A stretch of 64,000 bases of DNA from Pseudosulfitobacter sp. DSM 107133 (lineage in GTDB: Bacteria > Pseudomonadota > Alphaproteobacteria > Rhodobacterales > Rhodobacteraceae): contig NZ_CP085154.1 in NCBI RefSeq assembly GCF_022788695.1, forward strand, positions 620,001 to 684,000. The letters run 5' to 3'. The notes below the pieces were generated by a model. It was not told the DNA's origin. It did no database searches and saw only the letters and a list, made by a program, of their open reading frames with translations. How positions within the stretch are numbered: the stretch's first letter is position 1; each line of letters begins with the position of its first letter. Position numbers and translations under genes: made by a program. Below are positions 31,853 through 39,777 of the stretch, piece after piece.

Positions 31853-32809
31853 TCAGCCGGTGATCATCTCGTATTGTTTGACGACAACCTCGGCCTGTTT
31901 GATCGACGCGATGTCGACCAGACGGCCCTTGTAGACGGTGGCACCCTCGCCGTTGGCCTTGGCCTGTTCCATCGCGGCCAGAATCTCGCGGGCTTCGGCG
32001 ACGGCCTCTTCCGAGGGGGTGAACACCTCGTTGGCCAGTGCGATCTGCTTGGGGTGGATGGCCCATTTGCCGACCATGCCCAGCGTGGCCGACCGCAGCG
32101 CCTGCGCACGGAAACCTTCGTCGTCGGAAAAGTCGCCAAAGGGGCCATCGACCGGCAGCACACCGTGGGTGCGGCAGGCGGCAACAATCGCAGCCTGTGC
32201 CCAGTGCCACGGATCGGACCAGTGTTTTGCCCCGTCGCGCAGCATGTAATAGTTTTCCTGCGTCCCGCCGATGCCGGTGGTCTGCATCCCCATCGAGGCG
32301 GCAAAATCAGCGGCGCCCAAGCTCATCGCGACCAGACGCGGCGAAGATGCGGCGATTTCTTCCACATGGGCGATGCCTGCGGCCGATTCGATGATGACCT
32401 CGAAGTTGATCTTCTTGGTGCGCCCCTTGGCAGTCTCAATCGCGGTGACCAGTGCATCGACCGCATAGATGTCGGCGGCGCAGCCCACTTTGGGGATCAT
32501 GATCTGGTCCAGACGCTCGCCTGCCTGCTCCAGCAGATCGACGACGTCACGATACCAGTAAGGGGTGTCCAGACCGTTGATCCGTACCGACAGCGTCTTG
32601 GTGCCCCAGTCGTATTCGGAAATTGCCTGAATGATGTTGGCGCGCGCGCTGTCCTTGTCCGAAGGGGCAACGCTGTCTTCGAGATCCAGGTTGATTACGT
32701 CAGCGGCCGAGGCAGCCATCTTGGCGAACAGCTTGGTGTTCGAGCCGGGGCCGAAAAGCTGGCAGCGGTTGGGGCGTGCGGGGGGCGTGGGCTGAAGGCG
32801 GAAGCTCAT
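31853..32809 (-). CDS. mcl1: L-malyl-CoA/beta-methylmalyl-CoA lyase
   Basis: A 318-residue HpcH/HpaI-type lyase, the length of Rhodobacter Mcl1. It splits L-malyl-CoA to acetyl-CoA and glyoxylate and makes or splits beta-methylmalyl-CoA in the ethylmalonyl-CoA pathway. Landmarks are MSFRLQPTPPARPNRCQLFG, VINLDLEDSV (Mg-binding Asp/Glu), IESAAGIAHVEEIAASSPRL and LGAADFAASMG. Start 32809 is fixed by the family N-terminus. Confidence 0.95.
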   Translation of the reverse strand: MSFRLQPTPPARPNRCQLFGPGSNTKLFAKMAASAADVINLDLEDSVAPSDKDSARANIIQAISEYDWGTKTLSVRINGLDTPYWYRDVVDLLEQAGERLDQIMIPKVGCAADIYAVDALVTAIETAKGRTKKINFEVIIESAAGIAHVEEIAASSPRLVAMSLGAADFAASMGMQTTGIGGTQENYYMLRDGAKHWSDPWHWAQAAIVAACRTHGVLPVDGPFGDFSDDEGFRAQALRSATLGMVGKWAIHPKQIALANEVFTPSEEAVAEAREILAAMEQAKANGEGATVYKGRLVDIASIKQAEVVVKQYEMITG

Positions 32810-33087
32810 CTGCGAACCTTTCGGGTAATATTGTTGCGTCACATCTGGGTTTAGCTGGTATTAAATTACGCTGCGCTTCGCAAGCTTGATTTCGCAAGTG
32901 CAGCAATTGCGGTGTGTTCAAGTGAGAGACGGCGGGAGTTTCTTCTAATTTTGCAGCATTTATTCGAAGAAATATGTTCATTTCCCGCATTCTGCGCTGG
33001 ACTTCGTATGAAGTTGCAGCGGTTTTTGCGCAGTATCCGTTCAAAGCGGCTTGGGCCGACGAAACGCAAGACCAAAGGACTGCCACA

Positions 33088-34089
33088 ATGATCAAGACCC
33101 CCTATTTGCTCTTCCTGGGCGATGCGCCTGACCAACTGGCTGCCAAAGTGGCACAAGGCATCAAGGACTGGCGCCCCGACAACGCGGTTGGCCAATATCG
33201 CATGGACGGCTGCGGCGCAGACCTGAAACTGACCGATATGACGCTGGATGAGGGTTTGGCCGCCGGCGCCAAAACGCTGGTCATTGGCGTGGCGAACCGT
33301 GGCGGGATCATCTCCAAGGCGTGGAAAGAAGTCCTGCTGGCCGCACTGGAAGCGGGTTATGATCTGGCCAGCGGTTTGCACAACCTGCTGGAGGACGAAC
33401 CCGAACTGGTTGCTGCTGCCACAAAATTCGGGCGCGAAATGCACGACGTTCGCGTCGCATCCGTGGATTATCCCATCGCCAACGGTGAAAAGCGCACCGG
33501 CAAGCGGGTGCTGGCCGTGGGGACCGACTGTTCCGTCGGCAAGATGTACACCGCACTGGCGCTGGACGAGGCGCTGCGAGCCAAGGGTGTGAAAAGCACC
33601 TTCCGCGCCACGGGGCAGACCGGTATCCTGATCACGGGTGAAGGCGTGCCGCTGGACGCGGTCGTGGCCGACTTTATGGCCGGTTCGATCGAATACCTGA
33701 CGCCCGACAACGATGCCGACCATTGGGACATCATCGAGGGGCAGGGCAGCCTGTTCCACGTCAGCTATTCCGGCGTGACCTTGGCGCTGATCCATGGGGG
33801 CCAGCCCGACGCGCTGATCATCTGCCACGAGCCGACCCGCAAACACATGCGCGGCCTGCCCAGCTATACGCCGCCCAGCATCGGTCAGGTCAGCGAACTG
33901 GCTCTGGCGCTGGCCAAGGTGGCGAATGCGGACTGCAAGGTCGTGGGCATTTCGGTGAACACGCAGCACATGGGCGACGACGAAGCGCGCGCCTATCTGG
34001 CCGAGGTTGAGGCGGAATACGGTCTGCCCGCAGTCGATCCCTATCGTCACGGCGCCGAACGGCTGGCCGATGCGATTGCAGCTTTGTAA
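33088..34089 (+). CDS. dgcN: N-acetyltransferase DgcN (DUF1611)
   Basis: A 333-residue protein of the DUF1611 family. It has a P-loop-like VLAVGTDCSVGKMYTALALD (about residues 150-169) and a conserved DALIICHEPTRKHMRGLPSY. DgcN proteins, paired with DgcA, N-acetylate D-glutamate in the D-glutamate catabolic route described in marine bacteria. AAGGA precedes the ATG at 33088. Its direct partner dgcA follows after 65 bases, which strongly supports the assignment; the chemistry is from known homologues. Confidence 0.82.
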   Translation: MIKTPYLLFLGDAPDQLAAKVAQGIKDWRPDNAVGQYRMDGCGADLKLTDMTLDEGLAAGAKTLVIGVANRGGIISKAWKEVLLAALEAGYDLASGLHNLLEDEPELVAAATKFGREMHDVRVASVDYPIANGEKRTGKRVLAVGTDCSVGKMYTALALDEALRAKGVKSTFRATGQTGILITGEGVPLDAVVADFMAGSIEYLTPDNDADHWDIIEGQGSLFHVSYSGVTLALIHGGQPDALIICHEPTRKHMRGLPSYTPPSIGQVSELALALAKVANADCKVVGISVNTQHMGDDEARAYLAEVEAEYGLPAVDPYRHGAERLADAIAAL

Positions 34090-34114
34090 GCTGCGCCTGT
34101 TGCCGGGGGCAGGA

Positions 34115-34147
34115 GCCTCCGGCGGGAGTTTTTCTGGCAAGATGAAG
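34115..34147 (+). repeat. Dispersed intergenic repeat, copy R1
   Basis: GCCTCCGGCGGGAGTTT, then TTCTGGCAAGATGAAG. It lies inside the dgcN-dgcA operon gap. Related copies are at 36016, 49071, 55651, 55735 and 59464. The core is CCGG(C)GGGAGTTT followed by GGCAAGATGAAG. Confidence 0.7.
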
Positions 34148-34154
34148 GTGATGT

Positions 34155-35120
34155 ATGCGCATTGATGTGACGCGGGATGTGTTCCAGTTGGCACAGGTTT
34201 TCACCATTGCGCGGGGGTCGCGGACCGAGGCGCAAGTGCTGACCGTGCGGGTGTCCGACGGTGATGTGACGGGTGTGGGCGAATGTGTGCCCTATGCCCG
34301 CTATGGCGAAACGCTGGACAGCGTGACGGAGCAGATTAACGGATTGCCTGCGGATATTTCGCGGATGGGGCTTTATGATCTGCTGCCCGCCGGTGCGGCG
34401 CGCAACGCGGTGGATTGCGCATTGTGGGATCTGGAAGCCAAGCGCGCAGGCAAGCGGGTGTGGGAACTGGCCGGGCTGGTGAAGCCGGGACCGGAAATCA
34501 CCGCCTATACCCTGTCATTGGACAGCCCCGAGGCGATGCAGGCGCAGGCGGCCAAGAACGCCTTTCGTCCACTGCTGAAGATCAAGCTTGGCACACCGGA
34601 CGACATGCCACGGCTTGAGGCTGTGCGCGCAGGTGCGCCCGACGCGCGCATTATCGTGGACGCCAACGAAGGCTGGTCCGCTGATGTTTATGCCGATTTG
34701 GCACCGCATCTGGTGCGGCTGGGCGTGCAGTTGGTCGAACAGCCGCTGCCCGCAGGCGAGGACGATGCCCTGATCGGTATGGACCGTCCGGTGCCCGTGT
34801 GCGCCGACGAAAGCTGCCATGACCGCGCCTCGCTGCCGCATCTGAAGGGCAAATATGATGTGGTCAACATCAAGCTGGACAAGACCGGCGGGCTGACCGA
34901 AGCCCTTGCCCTGCGCGACGAGGCGCTGGCGCAAGGCTATCGCGTGATGGTTGGCTGCATGGTCGGATCGTCCTTGGCGATGGCCCCGGCAACCCTGGTT
35001 GCACAGGGTGCGGAGGTTGTAGACCTTGACGGGCCGCTTCTGTTGGCCGAAGACCGCGACGAACCTTTGATTTTTGACGCCGCTGGGGTGCATCCCCCCA
35101 GTGCGAAACTATGGGGATGA
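34155..35120 (+). CDS. dgcA: N-acetyl-D-glutamate racemase DgcA (enolase superfamily)
   Basis: A 321-residue muconate-cycloisomerase-type enolase. Catalytic Lys pair lies in LLKIKLG (about residue 137) and VNIKLDKTGG (about 239). Metal ligands are in ARIIVDANEGW, QLVEQPLPAG and PVCADES. The dipeptide-epimerase-like sequence plus linkage to dgcN supports N-acetyl-D-Glu racemase over L-Ala-D/L-Glu epimerase, which is the main alternative. It overlaps the aminotransferase gene by up to 10 bases. Confidence 0.8.
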   Translation: MRIDVTRDVFQLAQVFTIARGSRTEAQVLTVRVSDGDVTGVGECVPYARYGETLDSVTEQINGLPADISRMGLYDLLPAGAARNAVDCALWDLEAKRAGKRVWELAGLVKPGPEITAYTLSLDSPEAMQAQAAKNAFRPLLKIKLGTPDDMPRLEAVRAGAPDARIIVDANEGWSADVYADLAPHLVRLGVQLVEQPLPAGEDDALIGMDRPVPVCADESCHDRASLPHLKGKYDVVNIKLDKTGGLTEALALRDEALAQGYRVMVGCMVGSSLAMAPATLVAQGAEVVDLDGPLLLAEDRDEPLIFDAAGVHPPSAKLWG

Positions 35121-35986
35121 TGCACATGCGTACTGTTTATGTGAACGGCGACTACCTGCCCGAGACCGAAGCGAAAGTGTCGATTTTTGATCGCGGTTTC
35201 CTGATGGCCGACGGCGTTTATGAGGTGACCAGCGTGCTGGACGGCAAGCTGATCGACTTTGACGGCCACGCGGTGCGCCTGCAACGCTCGCTGGACGAGT
35301 TGGACATGAAGAACCCGATCACCAAGGACGACCTGCTGGAAGTGCACCGCGAACTGGTGCGTCTGAACGGGATCGAAGAGGGTATGATCTATCTCCAGAT
35401 CACCCGTGGTGCGCCCGATGACCGCGACTTTGCCTTTCCTGACCCTGAAGCCGTGCCCTGCACCGTGGTTCTGTTCACCCAGAACAAGCCGGGGCTTGCC
35501 GCCAATCCGGTGGCGCAAAAGGGCATCAAGGTCATCAGCATCGAAGACATCCGCTGGGGCCGCCGCGACATCAAGACGGTGCAGCTGTTGTACCCCTCTA
35601 TGGGCAAGATGATGGCCAAGGCTGCGGGTGTCGATGACGCTTGGATGGTGCAGGACGGTTTCGTGACCGAAGGCACCAGCAACAATGCCTATATCGTCAA
35701 GGGCGGCAAGATCATCACCCGCCCCAAGACCAACGACATCCTGCACGGCATCACCCGCGCCGCCGTGCTGCGCTTTGCCCAAGAGGCGCAGATGACCGTG
35801 GAAGAGCGCAACTTTACCATCGAGGAAGCGCAGGACGCGGACGAGGCATTCATCACCTCGGCCAGCACCTTCGTGATGCCCGTGGTCGAGATCGACGGCG
35901 CGCAGATCGGTGACGGCACGCCCGGCACCGTCGCGCCGCGTCTGCGCGAGATCTATCTGGAAGAAAGCCGCAAGGTCGCGGTGTAA
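35111..35986 (+). CDS. D-amino-acid transaminase (class IV)
   Basis: A 291-residue PLP enzyme. The fold-type IV signature includes VSIFDRGFLMADGVYEVTSV, the PLP Lys in GRRDIKTVQLLYP (near residue 155) and the cofactor block VTEGTSNNAYIV. Length and motifs match bacterial D-alanine/D-glutamate transaminases. The start may be ATG 35111 or the ATG at 35126 (MRTVYVNGDY). It follows dgcA, consistent with interconversion of D-Ala and D-Glu feeding the DgcN-DgcA route. Confidence 0.88.
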   Translation: MGMMHMRTVYVNGDYLPETEAKVSIFDRGFLMADGVYEVTSVLDGKLIDFDGHAVRLQRSLDELDMKNPITKDDLLEVHRELVRLNGIEEGMIYLQITRGAPDDRDFAFPDPEAVPCTVVLFTQNKPGLAANPVAQKGIKVISIEDIRWGRRDIKTVQLLYPSMGKMMAKAAGVDDAWMVQDGFVTEGTSNNAYIVKGGKIITRPKTNDILHGITRAAVLRFAQEAQMTVEERNFTIEEAQDADEAFITSASTFVMPVVEIDGAQIGDGTPGTVAPRLREIYLEESRKVAV

Positions 35987-36015
35987 CCCGCGACCTTCGC
36001 TCCTGTTTCAGAGCG

Positions 36016-36049
36016 ACCCTTCGGGGAGAGTTTGCTTGGCAAGATGAAG
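36016..36049 (+). repeat. Dispersed intergenic repeat, copy R2
   Basis: ACCCTTCGGGGAGAGTTTGC, then TTGGCAAGATGAAG, lies just after the aminotransferase gene. Same orientation as R1; both flank the dgcA-aminotransferase pair. Confidence 0.7.
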
Positions 36050-36109
36050 GCAGGTCCATGCCTTTTCGGGGCAAAAACCTCTCCGAAGGGCAGGCGGGAC
36101 CCTGTCCTG

Positions 36110-36664
36110 TCACAGCGCTTTGCGTGCCTCGGTGCGGCGCTCTGCGATGTGGCGGATCAGGGCGCGCGCTTCGGGCGGGGGGCGTTGTTCGATCCTGCGG
36201 TAATCGGACCCGTCGCGGTTGCGGGTCAGCAGGCCCATGCTCAGAAGGCCGCGGCGCAGCTGCGCGGGGTCGTCAAAGCTGTGGCCGTGGTTCAGCACAC
36301 CGTTCACGTCGCGTTCGTGCAGCGTGGCATGGGCCGGCACGTTGGCCCACAGCACCCAGAGACACAGATCCTGAATGGCCCTGCGTGCGGGCCACTGGCG
36401 CAGGCGGCCGGTGGCATCGAATTGCGCGAGTGCGCGTTCGACGCGGCGAAAGTCGCATGTTTCGGCCGGGGTAGGGTGCAGGCGTGCCTGTGCGGCTTTG
36501 GCGGCATTCAGGTGCTGGAAGTTGCGAAAGCCCGCTGCACGCGCCAGCATATTGAGCAAAGTCAGATGGGACGGCGGCGCATCGGTGCCGGTCAGTTGCT
36601 GCGACAGGCTGCGCGCAAATTTCGAGATGTCCGCTGTGACCAGCGGGATAGGAGTTTTCGACAT
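36110..36664 (-). CDS. DUF2087 domain protein
   Basis: A 184-residue protein. The C-terminal part has the DUF2087 pattern: HERDVNGVLN, DDPAQLRRGLLSMGLLTRNR, DGSDYRR. The N-terminal part (FARSLSQQLTG, LTLLNMLARAAGFRNFQHLN) resembles a helical module found in related proteins. DUF2087 is often linked to DNA-binding heads; here none is obvious. Convergent with the aminotransferase gene. Role unknown. Confidence 0.75.
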   Translation of the reverse strand: MSKTPIPLVTADISKFARSLSQQLTGTDAPPSHLTLLNMLARAAGFRNFQHLNAAKAAQARLHPTPAETCDFRRVERALAQFDATGRLRQWPARRAIQDLCLWVLWANVPAHATLHERDVNGVLNHGHSFDDPAQLRRGLLSMGLLTRNRDGSDYRRIEQRPPPEARALIRHIAERRTEARKAL

Positions 36665-36819
36665 GGCAATTCCTAGCGTGCCGCGAAGCTGTCCGTGGGT
36701 CGCAGGCTTGACGAACGCGGCACTGGACGGAATGTCATATGCGTGTCGTGGCGGTGCGGCAGCTTTAGCACCCCTTGCGGGGCTGCGACGCCTTGGTGGC
36801 TGCCAACCATGTCGCCAGA

Positions 36820-37476
36820 TTAATCCAGCGGCGCGGATATCGCAACAGGGGGCGCAAGGTTGAGCACCCCCAACGCGTCCAGCCCGCCCATGATCGAATC
36901 CACAGCGATTGTGGCCAGAATGATGCCCATGACACGGCTGATGACGCTGGCGCCGGTATTGCCGATCAGTTTGTGGATGTAGGTTGCAGCCAACAGCAGG
37001 GCCAGCGTGATTGCCAGCACCAAAAGCAGAACGCTGGCAGTAATGGCCTGTTCGGCCAGCGTCTGGCTGTGGTTGTCGGTCAGGACAACGATGGCCAGCA
37101 TCGCGCCGGGCGAGGCGATCGAGGGCATCGCCAGCGGGAACACGGCCCCTGCCATCGGGTCGCGTCCGGCGGCGGTAATTTCGTTGTCGGATTTGGAATC
37201 GCCAAAGATCATCGAGAGCGCGAACAGGAACAGCACAATGCCGCCCGCAATCTGGAAAGAGCCGAACCGCAGGCCCAGACCTTCCAGCAGGAACTGACCA
37301 CCGACCAGAAAGGCCAGCAACACCAGCCCCGCGATCAGCGTGGCACGCAGGGCAATCCGGCGGTGCAGGTGGCGTGGTGCGCGGGCCGCAGCATAGAGGA
37401 ACACCGGAATGGTGCCGACGGGGTCAATAACCACGAACAGGGTGACAAATTCACGAGCGAGGCTGGTAAAGTCCAA
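36820..37476 (-). CDS. MarC-family membrane protein
   Basis: A 218-residue inner-membrane protein with six probable helices. MarC-family features are FVTLFVVIDPVGTIPVFLYA at the N-terminus and PLAMPSIASPGAMLAIVVL in the middle. Proteins of this family were once linked to multiple antibiotic resistance, but their substrate is unknown. The gene is monocistronic; the MITE lies upstream of its start. Confidence 0.88.
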   Translation of the reverse strand: MDFTSLAREFVTLFVVIDPVGTIPVFLYAAARAPRHLHRRIALRATLIAGLVLLAFLVGGQFLLEGLGLRFGSFQIAGGIVLFLFALSMIFGDSKSDNEITAAGRDPMAGAVFPLAMPSIASPGAMLAIVVLTDNHSQTLAEQAITASVLLLVLAITLALLLAATYIHKLIGNTGASVISRVMGIILATIAVDSIMGGLDALGVLNLAPPVAISAPLD

Positions 37477-37559
37477 GAGGCGGGCCTTTGGTTGGCGGTT
37501 AAAGGGGCCGCTTGGATATAGCTGTGATTTGCGTGCAATAGAAGGTCGGCAGACAGTTA

Positions 37560-37821
37560 GGCTCTGGACCCATTAATTCTATATACTCAGCGGCGATTTC
37601 GCGAAATTTCAAAGGTTTGGGGCGTGCAGCCAATAGTGGTTCTATTTGCAAGCGACCCAAGACGTTGAAATGAAGCGAAATCGCCGCCCTTCGGGTTTGA
37701 CGGATTTTGCCGCAGCCTGCGGCGCATCTGCTTAGAATAGAACCACTATTCTTGCGCAAATGCTTCTTGTCTGCGAAAAAATCTGTCAAACTGAGTATAT
37801 AGAATTAATGGGTCCAGAGCC
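37560..37821. mobile_element. 262-bp MITE with perfect 31-bp terminal inverted repeats
   Basis: The ends, GGCTCTGGACCCATTAATTC onward (37560-37590) and the complement (37791-37821), match at 31 of 31 positions. The element is flanked by TA on both sides (37558-37559 and 37822-37823), a 2-bp target duplication as in IS630 or some IS5-type elements. Inside are two more perfect inverted pairs: CGGCGATTTCGC (37591-37602 with 37675-37686) and AATAGTGGTTCTATT (37632-37646 with 37736-37750). No reading frame of note is inside, so it depends on a transposase elsewhere. Confidence 0.88.
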
Positions 37822-37867
37822 TAGCCGCCCAGAAACGGGCGGTCTGCTGCCTGTCCGGGCAAAAGGC

Positions 37868-38497
37868 CTAGGTGCGGGCGCTGGGGCGGGTCTTGATCGC
37901 CTCGTACCAGCGCAGCAGGTTCGGCGTTTCATCCGTCACGCCCATCTTGATCACGCGGGCAAAGTCGCTGAACACAAAGGCCGAGATGTCGGCAAAAGTG
38001 AAGGTGTCACCGGCCAGATAGGCGCACTCGCCCAGACGTTTTTCCAGCATTTCCTTGAACAGGGTGACCCGGACCCGACCGCGTTCAGCCAGCTGCGGGA
38101 TCTGTTCAAAGTTTGCAGGCCCCGGAATCGCGCGGTCCTTCATATGGGGGTTCGAATTGCGCAGCACTTCGGCCACGGCCGCCGCCCCCTGGCTTTCGCA
38201 GATTGCATTCCATTGCAGGATTTCCGCGCGTTCATCCGGTGAGGTGCCGATCAGCGGCGGTTCAGGGTGCGTGTCCTCAAGATACATGGCAATGGCCAGG
38301 TTCTCGGTCAGCGTGGTGCCTGCATCGGTGATCAGCACCGGCAGGGTAGCGCGGGGATTCACCGCGCGAAAGGCCTCGCCCAGCTGTTCGCCCTTGGCGA
38401 TGGAGATGTCGTGGGTCTCGGGCGTCAGCCCCTTCTCTGCAAGAAACATGCGTGCCCGGCGCGGGCTGGGGGCGGTAGAGCAGTCGTAAAAGATCAT
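37868..38497 (-). CDS. Glutathione S-transferase family protein
   Basis: A 209-residue protein. The N-terminal thioredoxin-like domain has IFYDCSTAPSPRRARMFLAE (likely catalytic Ser/Cys region), the cis-Pro loop NPRATLPVL and TLTENLAIAMYLE. The C-terminal helical domain carries TFTFADISAFVF with the N-capping Asp. It overlaps nothing but is 3 bases from the OsmC-like gene, so the two probably form an operon for redox or electrophile defence. Confidence 0.88.
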   Translation of the reverse strand: MIFYDCSTAPSPRRARMFLAEKGLTPETHDISIAKGEQLGEAFRAVNPRATLPVLITDAGTTLTENLAIAMYLEDTHPEPPLIGTSPDERAEILQWNAICESQGAAAVAEVLRNSNPHMKDRAIPGPANFEQIPQLAERGRVRVTLFKEMLEKRLGECAYLAGDTFTFADISAFVFSDFARVIKMGVTDETPNLLRWYEAIKTRPSART

Positions 38498-38500
38498 GGG

Positions 38501-39094
38501 TTACCCTTTGCGGTTTATGGTTTCGGTGCCGTTGTGAACCAGCCGGGTCGACCACGGGATCGGGTTGCGCAGGGCAAAGTGGGCCATGCAGGCACTTTCC
38601 GCTTCGTCCAGCAGTTCCTGGATGCGCTCATGCGGCTCGGGGCTGTCGATCAGCACATGGGTTTCCACCATCTCGGTTTCGCCCTCGGTCGTGTGGCCCA
38701 TGTCGCGCATGGTGCTGAGGTTGGTTTTGAAACGCACCCTTTGTTCCAGCCGCAACGAGGTGATTTCGATTTTGCGGGCGGTGTAAATGTCGGTCAGGTG
38801 GGTCATCAGGCAAAAGCCGATGCCCGCACAGAAATACGCCAGCGGGGGCGGGGCCGTGTCATCGCCCACCGGTGTCTGTTCGTCGCAGTACAGGCGCAGC
38901 GGTGAAAAGCCCGGAATGTTGACCTGTACCGTGCCGGTTTTCTTCTGGCGGCCCGTGGCCTCGGCCACGAGGTTTACCTCGAAGTGCAGTGGCTCGGGAG
39001 GGCGGCCCTTTTTGAACGGGCTGGGGGTGTATTGGGTGGGCGCGGGCGGCGCGTCGGCGCGGGTGCCCACGTGGTAACGGCGTGTTTCGGTCAT
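38501..39094 (-). CDS. OsmC-family protein
   Basis: A 197-residue protein of the OsmC/Ohr superfamily. The middle PPPLAYFCAGIGFCLMTHLT matches the conserved helix, though only one of the two peroxidatic Cys positions is obvious (CAGIGFC). The end carries ESACMAHFALRNPIPWSTRL. Family members reduce organic hydroperoxides or have lost that activity. It lies directly upstream of the GST gene. Confidence 0.78.
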   Translation of the reverse strand: MTETRRYHVGTRADAPPAPTQYTPSPFKKGRPPEPLHFEVNLVAEATGRQKKTGTVQVNIPGFSPLRLYCDEQTPVGDDTAPPPLAYFCAGIGFCLMTHLTDIYTARKIEITSLRLEQRVRFKTNLSTMRDMGHTTEGETEMVETHVLIDSPEPHERIQELLDEAESACMAHFALRNPIPWSTRLVHNGTETINRKG

Positions 39095-39183
39095 TGATGT
39101 CCTCCCTGACGTGCGGGGAGGGTGTCGCGGCGCACGGCCCTTGTCCAGTCACGAAGGCGCGGGCCGCCGCCACGGAAGTTGCA

Positions 39184-39498
39184 TCAGGATTTGCCGGTGA
39201 CGTTCTCGGCAAAGGCTTGCTTGAACTCGGACTGCTGGGCGCTGGAGGCATCGGTTTGATAGTTGGCTTTCCACTCGTCCATGGTCATGCCGTAGAACGC
39301 CTCGCGGCCTTCGTCCTTCGTCATGTCGATGCCGCGCTCGTTGGCGGCCTCCTGGTACCAGCGCGACAGGCAGTTGCGGCAGAAGCCTGCCAGATTCATC
39401 ATGTCGATATTCTGGACGTCGGTGCGGTCTTGCATCAGGTGTTGCCGCAAACGGCGAAAGGCAGCGGCTTCAAGCTCGATCTGGGTTTGTGCGTCCAT
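39184..39498 (-). CDS. DUF1244 domain protein
   Basis: A 104-residue protein. The block MNLAGFCRNCLSRWYQEAAN followed by DEGREAFYGMTMDEWKANYQ is the DUF1244 signature, with the FCRNC pair as a possible metal or redox site. The family is common in proteobacteria and its function is unknown. Divergent from pyk. Confidence 0.88.
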   Translation of the reverse strand: MDAQTQIELEAAAFRRLRQHLMQDRTDVQNIDMMNLAGFCRNCLSRWYQEAANERGIDMTKDEGREAFYGMTMDEWKANYQTDASSAQQSEFKQAFAENVTGKS

Positions 39499-39692
39499 GG
39501 TATGTATCCTTTGTGGTCTGCTGCTGTGTGCCGTGGCTTTGGGTCAAAGACTGGCCTCTTTGTGCGCGGCTTCAAGGTGTGGCGCAAGCAACTGTGCCGG
39601 TTGAATGGGCCGCAGGACGTTCTGATGGCTTTCGCTTCATCGCTCAGGCGTTCACGGGCGCGTCATTTTTTGCTTCTAGGTCTTGGTCAGTT

Positions 39693-39719
39693 GTTATTGC
39701 GCCCGAACTGGGCAATAAC
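39693..39719. promoter_or_regulatory. Inverted repeat upstream of pyk
   Basis: GTTATTGC at 39693-39700 and GCAATAAC at 39712-39719 form an 8-bp inverted repeat 59 bases before the pyk start. It lies in the 279-base divergent gap and could be an operator. No further site is clear in the gap. Confidence 0.4.
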
Positions 39720-39777
39720 GGTTGAAACGGCTTGCGGTTGACGCACAGATGCACTGAGAGAAAAGGTTAGCGCTAAA

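Noticed and set aside
32866..34194. A 442-residue frame opposite dgcN
   Set aside because: Shadow frame; composition is typical of antisense GC-rich coding DNA and dgcN has ribosome site and motifs.
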